Positions 22,878 to 30,789 of a stretch of DNA of 33,133 nucleotides are shown piece by piece. The first letter of the stretch is position 1; each line of letters starts with the position of its first letter. The position numbers and the translations under genes are program-made. Where the stretch lies: NCBI GenBank assembly GCA_001657315.1, contig LYSV01000117.1, forward strand, positions 10,632-43,764, given 5' to 3'. The notes under the pieces were generated by a model. It saw only the letters and a list, made by a program, of their open reading frames with translations, was not told the origin of the DNA and searched no databases. Source of the stretch: Flammeovirgaceae bacterium BBD 1991-12 (GTDB lineage: Bacteria > Bacteroidota > Bacteroidia > Cytophagales > Cyclobacteriaceae).

Positions 22878-25733
22878 GTGAACATTTTCCCCCATATTTT
22901 ATGCAGAATAGGCGGTGGCTCTTTCGATGAGTTTTCAGAGGCTATATACTTCCCTGCCTTGCAGGAGATAATCACCAAACAGGTGCACTTACATCATGAA
23001 AAAGAAAGTGTAAAACTGGCATTTAGTGAACGACTCAGAAAATTCATTGAACAGGAACAAAACGCCAAAACACAGAATCTGCTACAAAATTTCCGGAGAG
23101 ATATCTACAATGACAGAAACAGGGGTACAAAAGATAAAACCATACAGGAAATACGGAAAATAATTCCTGCGGAATTATTCAAGGAATTAGACAATTATCT
23201 GTTGATTCTTGATAAGTATAAAAACCTGGTGAATAAAGGCGAAGTGGTTTATGAACAGGAAAGGATAAAAAGCAGAAACAACCTCAAAGTACTGTCGCTA
23301 AAAGACAACTTACAAAAAGGGCTTTTGCTATCAAGCCATGCGCTACTGGATCAAATACCAAAGTATGCAGGTAAGTCAGCGGAAGAATTTACAAAAAAAG
23401 AGATCAAAACCGAACGCAGCCTATTACAATACCTGACAAGGATCTATACCAAAACCTCCCCTTTTAGTAGTTTTACTAATCTTGCCATAGGAAAAACAGC
23501 ATACAAGCCTGATGAAATCGTAAGGATCAACTCGCTAACAGGCAACAAAGAGGCCGTTGACAGCCATGTCCGCCTGAATAATTATTTGTTTAAGTACCTT
23601 AAAATTTTACTCATCCATTACAGGCCTGTTTATCTGGAGCTGTATATAAGGCCCAATCCTACTTTAGAGAATAAGGGAGATTATTTTCACTACCTGACCA
23701 ATAATCATAATCTGGAATCTTTTCAGCAGATCTCGGCAAATCCTGTTTTGTCCTTGTTACTGACCTTGTCAGGAGAACGTAAAGAAGGGAAAAAGTTCAT
23801 ATCGTTGATTGAAGATGCGGCAGGCCATGTGAATGCATCGGAAGACGAAGTGGAAAAATATATTCAACAATTGTTAAAATATGGGTTTCTGGAATATGAT
23901 TTTCAGGTTTCGGGTCTTGATCCCGATTGGGATGTGAAAATGGCGACTATGCTACAGTCAATGGCAAAAAAGAACACACCAATCATAACAGAGCTTATCC
24001 AAACCCTTGTTCATATCAGGGAGTTGATGCGGCAATATCAGGTAGCTACTGTAACCGCTCGTAAGAAGATATTAGCAGAAGCCTATACAAATTTTAGAAG
24101 CGCCTGTTTTAAAATTCATGAAGCTGCGGGTTTACCGCCAGAAGAACGGGTCCTCAACAAAAAAGGCAGTCATTCCAAAAAGGCAAAGGAGGAAACTGAT
24201 GATTCAGCAGAAGTAAAAGAAAAACCAGCTGCATTCACTCATGAGAGCAGGACTGAATTTTTATTCAGGCCAGAGCAAATATTTTATGAAGACACTGTAC
24301 GTGCCATAAATGTCCTACTTGATAAAGACCACCTGCAAACTTTTATGGGCAAATTAAATGACCTGCTACAAGGGTTAAGGCTATTCAAAGGGGGTACAGA
24401 TGAGAAATATAAAATGCAGGATTATTTTGTTGAGAAGTATGGGATCCCCGGAAGTGCCCGTGTGCTTGATTTTTACCAGGACTATTATAAAGATGTAAAA
24501 AAGCCTGAACTTACCCTTCAGGAGGAGCGGAAGAAAATGCCTCAGGCACTAAAAGACAAAGAATTTGCCCTTAATGAAGCTCTTCAACCAAAGGAATTTA
24601 CAAAAGATACTGCCGTTCCTGCCATTGTGAGAAGGCAGCAAAAAGCTAAAGACTGGCACAAGCAGTTTGCAGAAAATTTACCAGTTGATCCTGGGGAGGA
24701 AGTTTTATTGAACCAGGACTTCATAAAGAATAACCACCTTTTCCAGGGCCTGGGATACAACGGTTCAAATTCATTCGGTGCCTTTATCCAATTTTACAAG
24801 GAAAAGGATAAAAAGGGAAACGACATCCTCAAAGGTGTATTGAACACATCATTTCCAGGCTACGGAAAAATGGTGAGCCGCTTCCTGCACATTTTTGATC
24901 AACAACTAAGCGGTGATATACGGAGCTGGAACTTAAAATTATCGGATGGGAAGCTAATGGTGGAAAACTGTGACGCCTCTTACTTCAATGCCAATATACA
25001 CCCCAGCCTAATGCCTTATGAGATCCGCATGCCTGGGGCGAATAATATGCATTCCAGTGAAAAACAACTTCCCGTCAGGGATTTTGAACTATGCCTGGAT
25101 AAAAAGGATCAGGAATTAAAGTTATTTCATAAACCGAGTGGTAAGGAAGGCTACGTCTTTGATCTGGGATTTCAATCGAGCAGCGGGCGTTCCAGGCTAT
25201 TCCAGTTACTGAGTCAGTTTACCAAATCCGAATATTTGCATGTCTATCCCGTAGTGGACGCAGTAAATACTACATCCGGCAAATCTGATAGCAACGAGGA
25301 CAAAAAGGAACAGGTAAGAATTCTCCCCAGGATTGTGTATGAAGATCAGATCATACTGCAAAGAAAAAGCTGGTTGATCCCCAAAACGCTGCTATTAAGC
25401 AGAAAAAACGGTGAAACAGATTCGGGATTTTACTTCCGGATGAATATATGGAGAAAATGCCATGACATTCCGGATGAGGTCTTTGTATTTATCGTTCCGG
25501 CAGCGGAATATTCGGAGGTGAAAGGGAAGCTTCAAAAGCCAGGTAATGACGATTATAAACCACAGTATATTAATTTCAATAATCCTCTACTGGTTAATCT
25601 GTTGGAAAAGTTGATAAATAAAGTGCCTGAAAGCTTAAAGGTCCAGGAAATGCTGCCTGCCCCCCAACAGATGCTGCATATTGAGGGACGTAAGTTTGTA
25701 TCCGAATTTATGGTTCAGTGGTATAATTATTGA
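22878..25733 (+). CDS. Lantibiotic dehydratase, N-terminal (glutamylation) half of a split LanB
   Basis: A 951-residue cytoplasmic enzyme matching the LanB N-terminal domain, which uses Glu-tRNA to glutamylate Ser/Thr of the precursor. Recognisable parts are the opening ILCRIGGGSFDEF (the 'llR-x-P' strand), RSLLQYLTRIYTKTSPFSSF from residue 180, SHVRLNNYLFKYL and the C-terminal-side RIVYEDQIILQRKSW and FVFIVPAA. A charged low-complexity linker (about residues 430-460, KKGSHSKKAKEETDD) is inserted. The elimination domain is absent and is encoded by the next gene, the split known for pinensins. The start is GTG at 22878; homology begins within 10 residues of it. It lies 52 nt after the HlyD gene. 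Confidence 0.85.
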   Translation: MNIFPHILCRIGGGSFDEFSEAIYFPALQEIITKQVHLHHEKESVKLAFSERLRKFIEQEQNAKTQNLLQNFRRDIYNDRNRGTKDKTIQEIRKIIPAELFKELDNYLLILDKYKNLVNKGEVVYEQERIKSRNNLKVLSLKDNLQKGLLLSSHALLDQIPKYAGKSAEEFTKKEIKTERSLLQYLTRIYTKTSPFSSFTNLAIGKTAYKPDEIVRINSLTGNKEAVDSHVRLNNYLFKYLKILLIHYRPVYLELYIRPNPTLENKGDYFHYLTNNHNLESFQQISANPVLSLLLTLSGERKEGKKFISLIEDAAGHVNASEDEVEKYIQQLLKYGFLEYDFQVSGLDPDWDVKMATMLQSMAKKNTPIITELIQTLVHIRELMRQYQVATVTARKKILAEAYTNFRSACFKIHEAAGLPPEERVLNKKGSHSKKAKEETDDSAEVKEKPAAFTHESRTEFLFRPEQIFYEDTVRAINVLLDKDHLQTFMGKLNDLLQGLRLFKGGTDEKYKMQDYFVEKYGIPGSARVLDFYQDYYKDVKKPELTLQEERKKMPQALKDKEFALNEALQPKEFTKDTAVPAIVRRQQKAKDWHKQFAENLPVDPGEEVLLNQDFIKNNHLFQGLGYNGSNSFGAFIQFYKEKDKKGNDILKGVLNTSFPGYGKMVSRFLHIFDQQLSGDIRSWNLKLSDGKLMVENCDASYFNANIHPSLMPYEIRMPGANNMHSSEKQLPVRDFELCLDKKDQELKLFHKPSGKEGYVFDLGFQSSSGRSRLFQLLSQFTKSEYLHVYPVVDAVNTTSGKSDSNEDKKEQVRILPRIVYEDQIILQRKSWLIPKTLLLSRKNGETDSGFYFRMNIWRKCHDIPDEVFVFIVPAAEYSEVKGKLQKPGNDDYKPQYINFNNPLLVNLLEKLINKVPESLKVQEMLPAPQQMLHIEGRKFVSEFMVQWYNY

Positions 25734-26740
25734 TAAGTGATCAGGAGCAAATGAAAGAATGGCTGAGTGTTCATTTATATTATGCAGAACCATGGGAAGG
25801 ATTTTTATCCAATGATATTGCCCCATTTGTAGAAAAAATGGTAGATGATCATCTGGCTGAAGCGTATTTTTTTATTCGCTACTGGCATAAGGGGCCACAC
25901 ATCAGGTTAAGGATAAAAAGCAAAAGCATCAACACTAACAGGTTGCAAAACCTGGTTTCCGCTTATTTCGAGAAGTTCTTTATAGAAAATCCCTCCCACC
26001 CAATCAATAGCCTGGATACTGAAAACCCGGAAAAAGCAGAAGTTGATGCAGCCCGGCTCCCAAACAACAGCTTCCATTTTATACCTTATCATCGCGAAAC
26101 CGAAAGGTATGGAGGAGAAGCCGCCATAGCCATTGCAGAAAGGCAATTTGGAGTTTCTTCCAGAGTAGTCTTGTCTATCATTAAAGAATGCGAAGCATGG
26201 AATTATAATAAAGCATTGGGAAAGGCCATGTATTTACATTTAGCATTTGCTTACGCAACGGACATGAGCTTAGCTGAAGCTGCATTGTTTTTTAACAGGA
26301 TCTTTGAGATCTGGTTGCCGAGAACATCCACATCAGAAGAGGCCTTTTATAAAAATAAAGATGTAGTGCTTAAAGCTTTTCGTGAAAATTACGAGGCACA
26401 GAAAGTATCTATCTTACCTCTTTTTGAGAAGTTATGGCTGGCGATGAAGAATGATTCAGAGTTTGAGCAAAACTGGCTAATGGATTGGATTTCAGATACA
26501 AAACAAATAAGAAAAGACCTCTGCCAAATCCAAAGCGAGAAAAAATTCATTATGCCAAAATGGTTTACGATCGATCATACGTCAGCTGTGGATATTTCCC
26601 ATCAGGAAAGATGGGCTGTATATGGTAGTTACATTCACATGACCAACAACCGCCTTGGAATATTGAACAGAGATGAGGGATACCTGGGGTATGTTATGAT
26701 GCATGGCTTCTCTCATTTAAAGGAGCACTATAGCTTATAG
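25730..26740 (+). CDS. LanB C-terminal (elimination) half, thiopeptide-type bacteriocin biosynthesis domain
   Basis: A 336-residue protein of the SpaB_C / thiopeptide-type family, the lyase half of class I lanthipeptide dehydratases: it removes glutamate from glutamylated Ser/Thr to leave dehydroalanine or dehydrobutyrine. Family landmarks are WLSVHLYYAEPWEGFL at the N-terminus, AYFFIRYWHKGPHIRLRIKS (Arg/His-rich active-site strand, about residues 46-65), YHRETERYGGEAAIAIAERQ (about 122-141, with the conserved R-Y-G-G) and HMTNNRLGI near the end. The start taken is TTG at 25730, whose codon overlaps the preceding TGA and suggests translational coupling; ATG at 25751 (MKEWLSV) is a fair alternative. 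It closes the exporter-dehydratase operon. Confidence 0.85.
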   Translation: MISDQEQMKEWLSVHLYYAEPWEGFLSNDIAPFVEKMVDDHLAEAYFFIRYWHKGPHIRLRIKSKSINTNRLQNLVSAYFEKFFIENPSHPINSLDTENPEKAEVDAARLPNNSFHFIPYHRETERYGGEAAIAIAERQFGVSSRVVLSIIKECEAWNYNKALGKAMYLHLAFAYATDMSLAEAALFFNRIFEIWLPRTSTSEEAFYKNKDVVLKAFRENYEAQKVSILPLFEKLWLAMKNDSEFEQNWLMDWISDTKQIRKDLCQIQSEKKFIMPKWFTIDHTSAVDISHQERWAVYGSYIHMTNNRLGILNRDEGYLGYVMMHGFSHLKEHYSL

Positions 26741-26751
26741 TAATCAAAACA

Positions 26752-26862
26752 GATTTTGCGAAAGTTGGTCACTATCCGATTTTTCAATAGCTTGAGATCA
26801 AAGCTCGTTTCCACCTGAAAAAAACACGGTTATGCTACGTCGTACGCTACTTAAAAAGATCG
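26752..26862 (+). repeat. Direct repeat copy B: intact promoter and first codons of the aminotransferase gene
   Basis: Matches 6900-7008 with a constant offset near 19,852 nt. It includes a TTGG at 26765-26768, a 19-nt spacer and TAGCTTGA (26788-26795), a weak Bacteroidetes-type promoter, and continues into the first ten codons of the aminotransferase gene. Together with copy A it brackets the accessory segment. Confidence 0.75.
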
Positions 26863-28103
26863 GCCTTGGGGTGAGCAGCCTTCCCTTCCTGACAGTGGAA
26901 GCCGGAGCCTCTCCCGTCCTCATGGAATGGAAAGGACGATTTACCTCAGACAAGGAAAAGGATGAAGACTTCTGGAAAGAGTTCAGGGATCAGTTCTATG
27001 AAGTCTCCGGTGATTTCATCAACCTTGAGAATGGCTATTTCGGAGTTCATCCCAAACCCGTTCATCAGGCCTATGTAAAGAACATAGAAAAGGTTAACCG
27101 GTTCTCATCGCAGTATATGCGAACAGACTATTACAAGGACGTTCAAAAAGTCGTTCAGGGGCTGGCTTCCTTTTCCGGCATAAACCCTGAGGAGCTGCTG
27201 ATCACCCGGAATGCCACAGAAGCCCTGAACATACTCATTCAGGGGCTGGACCTGAAAAAAGGTGATGAAGTTATTCTGCACCGGCAGGATTATCACAGTA
27301 TGATAGAAACATTTGAAATGCTGGCCAGGCAAAAGGGCATCCACTTAAGGTATATCCGGATACCATTGATACCCGAAAGTGACGAACAGATCATTTCCCT
27401 ATATAGAGAAGTCTCCACCCCAAAGACCCGCTGCATACTGTTGACACACATGATCCACCTGACCGGGCAGATCATGCCTGTTAAAAAGATAATTGACTCG
27501 TTCAAACCGCAGGGGGTAGATGTGATTGTGGATGCAGCCCACAGCTTCGCCCAGCTGGACTTCAAACTTACAGACCTGGGCGCTGATTTTGTGGGGGTGA
27601 ACCTGCATAAATGGTTCAGTAATCCCTTGGGTGCAGGAATGCTTTATGTGAAAAAAGAAAGGATCAGAGACCTGAAGCCTTTGTTTGGCGATGTTTCAAA
27701 AGATGAAAACAACATCATGAAGCTGGGGCATTTTGGTACATTGGCCACTCCCAATGTCCTCACCATTCCCATCTCTCAGACGTTCAATGAAACCGTTACC
27801 CTCTCACTCAAGGAGAAAAGGTTGCGCTATCTTCAAAACTACTGGACCAGAGAGGCGAGCTCTATTCCCAAAGTGACGGTTACTACACCCACAACTCCTG
27901 AGCGAAGCTGTGCACTCGCCAGCTTCAAAATTGAGGGCATGGAAGCCAAAGAGGTAGTGAAGCAGCTATACGACCGGTTCAGGGTATTTACCGTGATCCG
28001 GCAGCTCGAAGACGAGCAGGTGGTACGTGTTACACCCAATCTTTACAACCATACCGGGGAACTGGAAGTGCTTCTGGAGGGTATTGAAAAGCTGGCAGGA
28101 TAA
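26832..28103 (+). CDS. Aminotransferase class V-fold PLP enzyme with Tat-type signal
   Basis: A 423-residue PLP-dependent enzyme of the NifS/isopenicillin-epimerase-like (CefD) branch. An N-terminal signal of Tat style is seen: MLRRTLLKKIGLGVSSLPFL with a twin Arg at 3-4, suggesting periplasmic export. The PLP fold follows: NATEALNILIQGL (about 126-138), the catalytic Lys260 in VGVNLHKWFSNPLGAGMLYV, preceded by VDAAHSFAQLD with the Asp that contacts the pyridine nitrogen. The reaction (epimerisation, desulfuration or transamination) cannot be assigned. It starts at ATG 26832, within direct repeat copy B; a dead copy of its first codons lies at 6978. The AraC-type regulator gene begins 36 nt downstream. 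Confidence 0.85.
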   Translation: MLRRTLLKKIGLGVSSLPFLTVEAGASPVLMEWKGRFTSDKEKDEDFWKEFRDQFYEVSGDFINLENGYFGVHPKPVHQAYVKNIEKVNRFSSQYMRTDYYKDVQKVVQGLASFSGINPEELLITRNATEALNILIQGLDLKKGDEVILHRQDYHSMIETFEMLARQKGIHLRYIRIPLIPESDEQIISLYREVSTPKTRCILLTHMIHLTGQIMPVKKIIDSFKPQGVDVIVDAAHSFAQLDFKLTDLGADFVGVNLHKWFSNPLGAGMLYVKKERIRDLKPLFGDVSKDENNIMKLGHFGTLATPNVLTIPISQTFNETVTLSLKEKRLRYLQNYWTREASSIPKVTVTTPTTPERSCALASFKIEGMEAKEVVKQLYDRFRVFTVIRQLEDEQVVRVTPNLYNHTGELEVLLEGIEKLAG

Positions 28104-28139
28104 ATCATTATTGATCCCAATGTCTCCAATACCATCTTC

Positions 28140-29309
28140 TTGAGCACCGAGGCACTATATTTCAACCTGCACCCGGTCAACTTTGTGATCATTTCCGGAA
28201 TACTTCAGAACTTCATAGTGGCAGGGATCCTGTTTTTTACAAAAAGTGATCAGCCCTACGCCCGGAAATTGTTGTCCATTGCCATTCTCGTTGTTAATCT
28301 ACACCTCACCTACGTGATGCTGCTGGATCTTAACGTAGATAATCTGTTTCCCTTCACACTCTGGATACCGTATTCGTATCTCACCGCTCTGGGGCCTTTG
28401 ATCTTCTTTTACACAAAGTCACTTACACAAGCCCACTTCAGAATATCTGCAAAGGAATGGATACATTTCATCCCCGTAGCTATTGAGTGGCTATTACAGC
28501 TCGCTCAGATCCTTTACAGCATTTTCAGCGATTCTCTTTACTACAATACTCCCACGGATCTAATCCTCACCACCATCATCTCCCTGTGGGCTACAGGATC
28601 TGTCTTTTATTATTTACGCCGGTCCATTGAAAACATCAGTAATCATGAAAAATGGATACTAAAAAACTTTTCAAACCTGAAGGAAGTAACACTGGCATGG
28701 CTTAGCCGGCTCATTACCTACTACAGACGGCTATGGACACTCTGGATCCCTTTCGCAGCTCTTTTTCTACTGATCTTCAGATTTCAGCATCAATACCTGA
28801 TCCTTGTCATCATTGCCTACTTCTTTCTACTGATCATCACTTACCTCACCTACTGGACGGGAATTCAGGGATTGGTAAGATTAAGTCCGGTTTCTGCAAA
28901 GGAGCCCATACAAAAAGGAAAGAGTAAAAGTTATGGCAATCTACCCAAGGAGGAAATTGAGGTCTACAGCACAAGAATGGAGCGTCTTATGCAAGAGAAA
29001 AAGCTTTTTCTACATGAAAACCTAAGTCTCAGGGAATTTGCTGCCGAGGTAAACGCAGAGCCCAATCTGGTTTCCTATATCCTTAACACTCATATGCAAA
29101 GGAGCTTTTACGAGTTTGTGAATTCCTATCGTATTGAAGAAGCTAAAAGTAAGCTCAGCGATCCGGCTTACGAAAGGTGGACCATTCTGGCCATTGGGCT
29201 TGAATCCGGTTTCAATTCAAAAACCTCCTTTAACAGGGTCTTCAGGGAAATCACCGGGGTAACGCCCAGTGATTTTCAAAAGAAGGCCAAAGAAAACCGG
29301 ACTGAATAG
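28140..29309 (+). CDS. Membrane-anchored AraC-family transcriptional regulator
   Basis: A 389-residue protein with about seven N-terminal transmembrane helices (residues about 15-250) and a C-terminal AraC/HTH_18 domain (about 275-385). The DNA-binding part has two helix-turn-helix units: LSLREFAAEVNAEPNLVSYI with NTHMQRSFYEFVNSYRIEEA, then WTILAIGLESGFNSKTSFNR with FREITGVTPSDFQ, the family signature. Such 7-TM AraC proteins are frequent in Bacteroidota and are thought to sense envelope signals. The start is a TTG at 28140 with no better upstream choice. It follows the aminotransferase gene by 36 nt and may be cotranscribed; its targets are unknown. Confidence 0.85.
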   Translation: MSTEALYFNLHPVNFVIISGILQNFIVAGILFFTKSDQPYARKLLSIAILVVNLHLTYVMLLDLNVDNLFPFTLWIPYSYLTALGPLIFFYTKSLTQAHFRISAKEWIHFIPVAIEWLLQLAQILYSIFSDSLYYNTPTDLILTTIISLWATGSVFYYLRRSIENISNHEKWILKNFSNLKEVTLAWLSRLITYYRRLWTLWIPFAALFLLIFRFQHQYLILVIIAYFFLLIITYLTYWTGIQGLVRLSPVSAKEPIQKGKSKSYGNLPKEEIEVYSTRMERLMQEKKLFLHENLSLREFAAEVNAEPNLVSYILNTHMQRSFYEFVNSYRIEEAKSKLSDPAYERWTILAIGLESGFNSKTSFNRVFREITGVTPSDFQKKAKENRTE

Positions 29310-29318
29310 CCAAAACTG

Positions 29319-29340
29319 GTGCCATTCTTCATAATGGCAC
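29319..29340. terminator. Hairpin after the AraC-family gene
   Basis: Perfect 8-bp stem GTGCCATT / AATGGCAC with a 6-nt loop, 9 nt after the stop codon. No T-run follows, so termination is likely but not certain. Confidence 0.5.
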
Positions 29341-29349
29341 GCTTACCGA

Positions 29350-29372
29350 ACGGCAAGTTCACTATTTGCCGT
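29350..29372. promoter_or_regulatory. Inverted repeat ACGGCAA-N9-TTGCCGT upstream of the metallopeptidase gene
   Basis: Two perfect 7-nt half-sites 9 nt apart (centre to centre 16 nt) in the 98-nt gap between the AraC-type regulator and the metallopeptidase, ending 35 nt before the ATG at 29408. It could be an operator for a dimeric regulator. Confidence 0.4.
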
Positions 29373-29407
29373 CATTTAATACCTATCTGTAAACGAAAAA
29401 CAATTTG

Positions 29408-30526
29408 ATGAATATCTCAAAATCACTCCTTTTATTAAGCGTAGTCTTTTTTACCGGTCTGCAATTTTCCAGGGCACAAAGCACTGACCGCACGAAAGTC
29501 ATCCCTCTTGAGCAGTTTGTGGGCTACTATGACGTAGGTGTAAAACCCAACAGGCCCTTCTTCAAGAGCCGCTGGTACCTCCGCGATGGAAAGCTGTTTA
29601 CTATTTATGATTCGGACCGTGACCGCATCTTTGAACCTTATAAGGGTGGCAGGCTAAAACCTACCATATTTCTCAGCGAAGAAGAGGTAAGTGTCACGGA
29701 TGAGGATTCCACTTACTATCAGGTGCTTAACTTCGAAAATGACCAGCTGAAAAGCTTCCGGATCATCCGCCCACGGAGTGAATGGCCAACGGACCTGTAC
29801 GGTTACAGGAATGAAAAACTGAGCAAACTGGCCATAGATACAGAACATGCACTTGTTTATAACCATAGCACGGAACACTTCCGATTTCATTACAGCGCCA
29901 TTGATACTGCTGTAGTTCCATTATTGGCACAGCTGTTGGAGGAAAGATATACCTCCCTTATTGAAAGCTTTCAAATAAAGGAAATGCCCATTACTACTCT
30001 GCGTATATATCCTGATCAGGACACATACCACAACGCTGTGCTAACCCCCGGAGCACCCGGCTGGCAAATGGGGAGGGCATGGGATCATGATGAAATAAGG
30101 ATGCTTTCCCTTGTAGTGGCACGGAAGATCACTGGGGAAGATATGGACCTGAAGGCATTGGTCGTACATGAATTCGTGCACTGCCTTCATTTGAACCTCA
30201 TCGGTGAAGGCACCCGTGCTCCCGGCTGGCTTTGGGAAGGCGTGGCCATGTATAAGGGATGCTGTGACTGGACAGACGTTAAAAGTCTGGATTACCTGAA
30301 AAAAGGGAAGTTCCCTTCCCTCCGGCAGATCGAAAGAGACCGGTCCTTCCAGATGAAATATGATCTGGGATACTATATCATAGAATTCATTGATCTCGAA
30401 TATAGTTGGGATAAGGTATTACAGCTGATCATCAGCAATGGTGATATCAGGAAAACGCTCAACCTTACGACCAGAGCATTCGAGACCAGGTTTTATGCGT
30501 TCCTGAGCGCGAAGTATCTTAACTAA
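29408..30526 (+). CDS. Secreted HExxH metallopeptidase-like protein (gluzincin)
   Basis: A 372-residue exported protein. Signal peptide about residues 1-23 (MNISKSLLLLSVVFFTGLQF, ending SRAQ). An N-terminal beta-rich part (about 30-135) precedes a zinc-peptidase domain: VVHEFVHCLH with His254, Glu255 and His258, and Glu277 in WLWEGVAMY, giving HExxH-18-E, the zinc set of gluzincins (MA clan, M1/M61-like). A typical downstream Tyr/Asp-rich helix (YDLGYYIIEFIDLEYSW) is present. The start is ATG 29408, since the preceding in-frame TTG would only add one Met. It follows the AraC-type regulator but is separated by a hairpin and an inverted repeat, so it may be its target rather than its operon partner. 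The substrate is unknown. Confidence 0.75.
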   Translation: MNISKSLLLLSVVFFTGLQFSRAQSTDRTKVIPLEQFVGYYDVGVKPNRPFFKSRWYLRDGKLFTIYDSDRDRIFEPYKGGRLKPTIFLSEEEVSVTDEDSTYYQVLNFENDQLKSFRIIRPRSEWPTDLYGYRNEKLSKLAIDTEHALVYNHSTEHFRFHYSAIDTAVVPLLAQLLEERYTSLIESFQIKEMPITTLRIYPDQDTYHNAVLTPGAPGWQMGRAWDHDEIRMLSLVVARKITGEDMDLKALVVHEFVHCLHLNLIGEGTRAPGWLWEGVAMYKGCCDWTDVKSLDYLKKGKFPSLRQIERDRSFQMKYDLGYYIIEFIDLEYSWDKVLQLIISNGDIRKTLNLTTRAFETRFYAFLSAKYLN

Positions 30527-30606
30527 AAGTCTGCCATTTTGCTACATTTACAGATCGTACATCCAATGATCGAATGTCAGATAAAACAGACAGTCGGCAA
30601 GTCATC

Positions 30607-30628
30607 GCTCATTGCCATCGGCATGAGC
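30607..30628. terminator. Hairpin downstream of the metallopeptidase gene
   Basis: GCTCATTGCC / GGCATGAGC forms a 9-bp stem with one bulged T and a 3-nt loop, about 80 nt after the stop codon. There is no T-run, so the role is uncertain. The rest of 30527-30789 holds no convincing gene. Confidence 0.35.
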
Positions 30629-30750
30629 AGGGCAAACTGATCTCCAGCTCTGACCTATACTGCTGCCAATCGAAAAAGTGAATATCTACTACCCTGCTAA
30701 AAATAAATGAATTAACTTCAGCCTCGGTTTTCGAACTATGCTGTGTCCGG

Positions 30751-30769
30751 AGAGGGGAACTGCCCCTCT
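30751..30769 (+). promoter_or_regulatory. Leader hairpin before the NagX-like gene
   Basis: Perfect 7-bp GC-rich stem AGAGGGG / CCCCTCT with a 5-nt loop, ending 20 nt before the ATG at 30790. It is close enough to the start codon to affect ribosome access, but it may be incidental. Confidence 0.35.
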
Positions 30770-30789
30770 TGGTATACGAATAATCAATC

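Noticed and set aside
6900-26862. Composite transposon or integrative element explaining the direct repeats
   Set aside because: No transposase, integrase, relaxase or terminal inverted repeat is visible, and the repeats are promoter and coding sequence of a resident gene; recombination at the locus is a better explanation.
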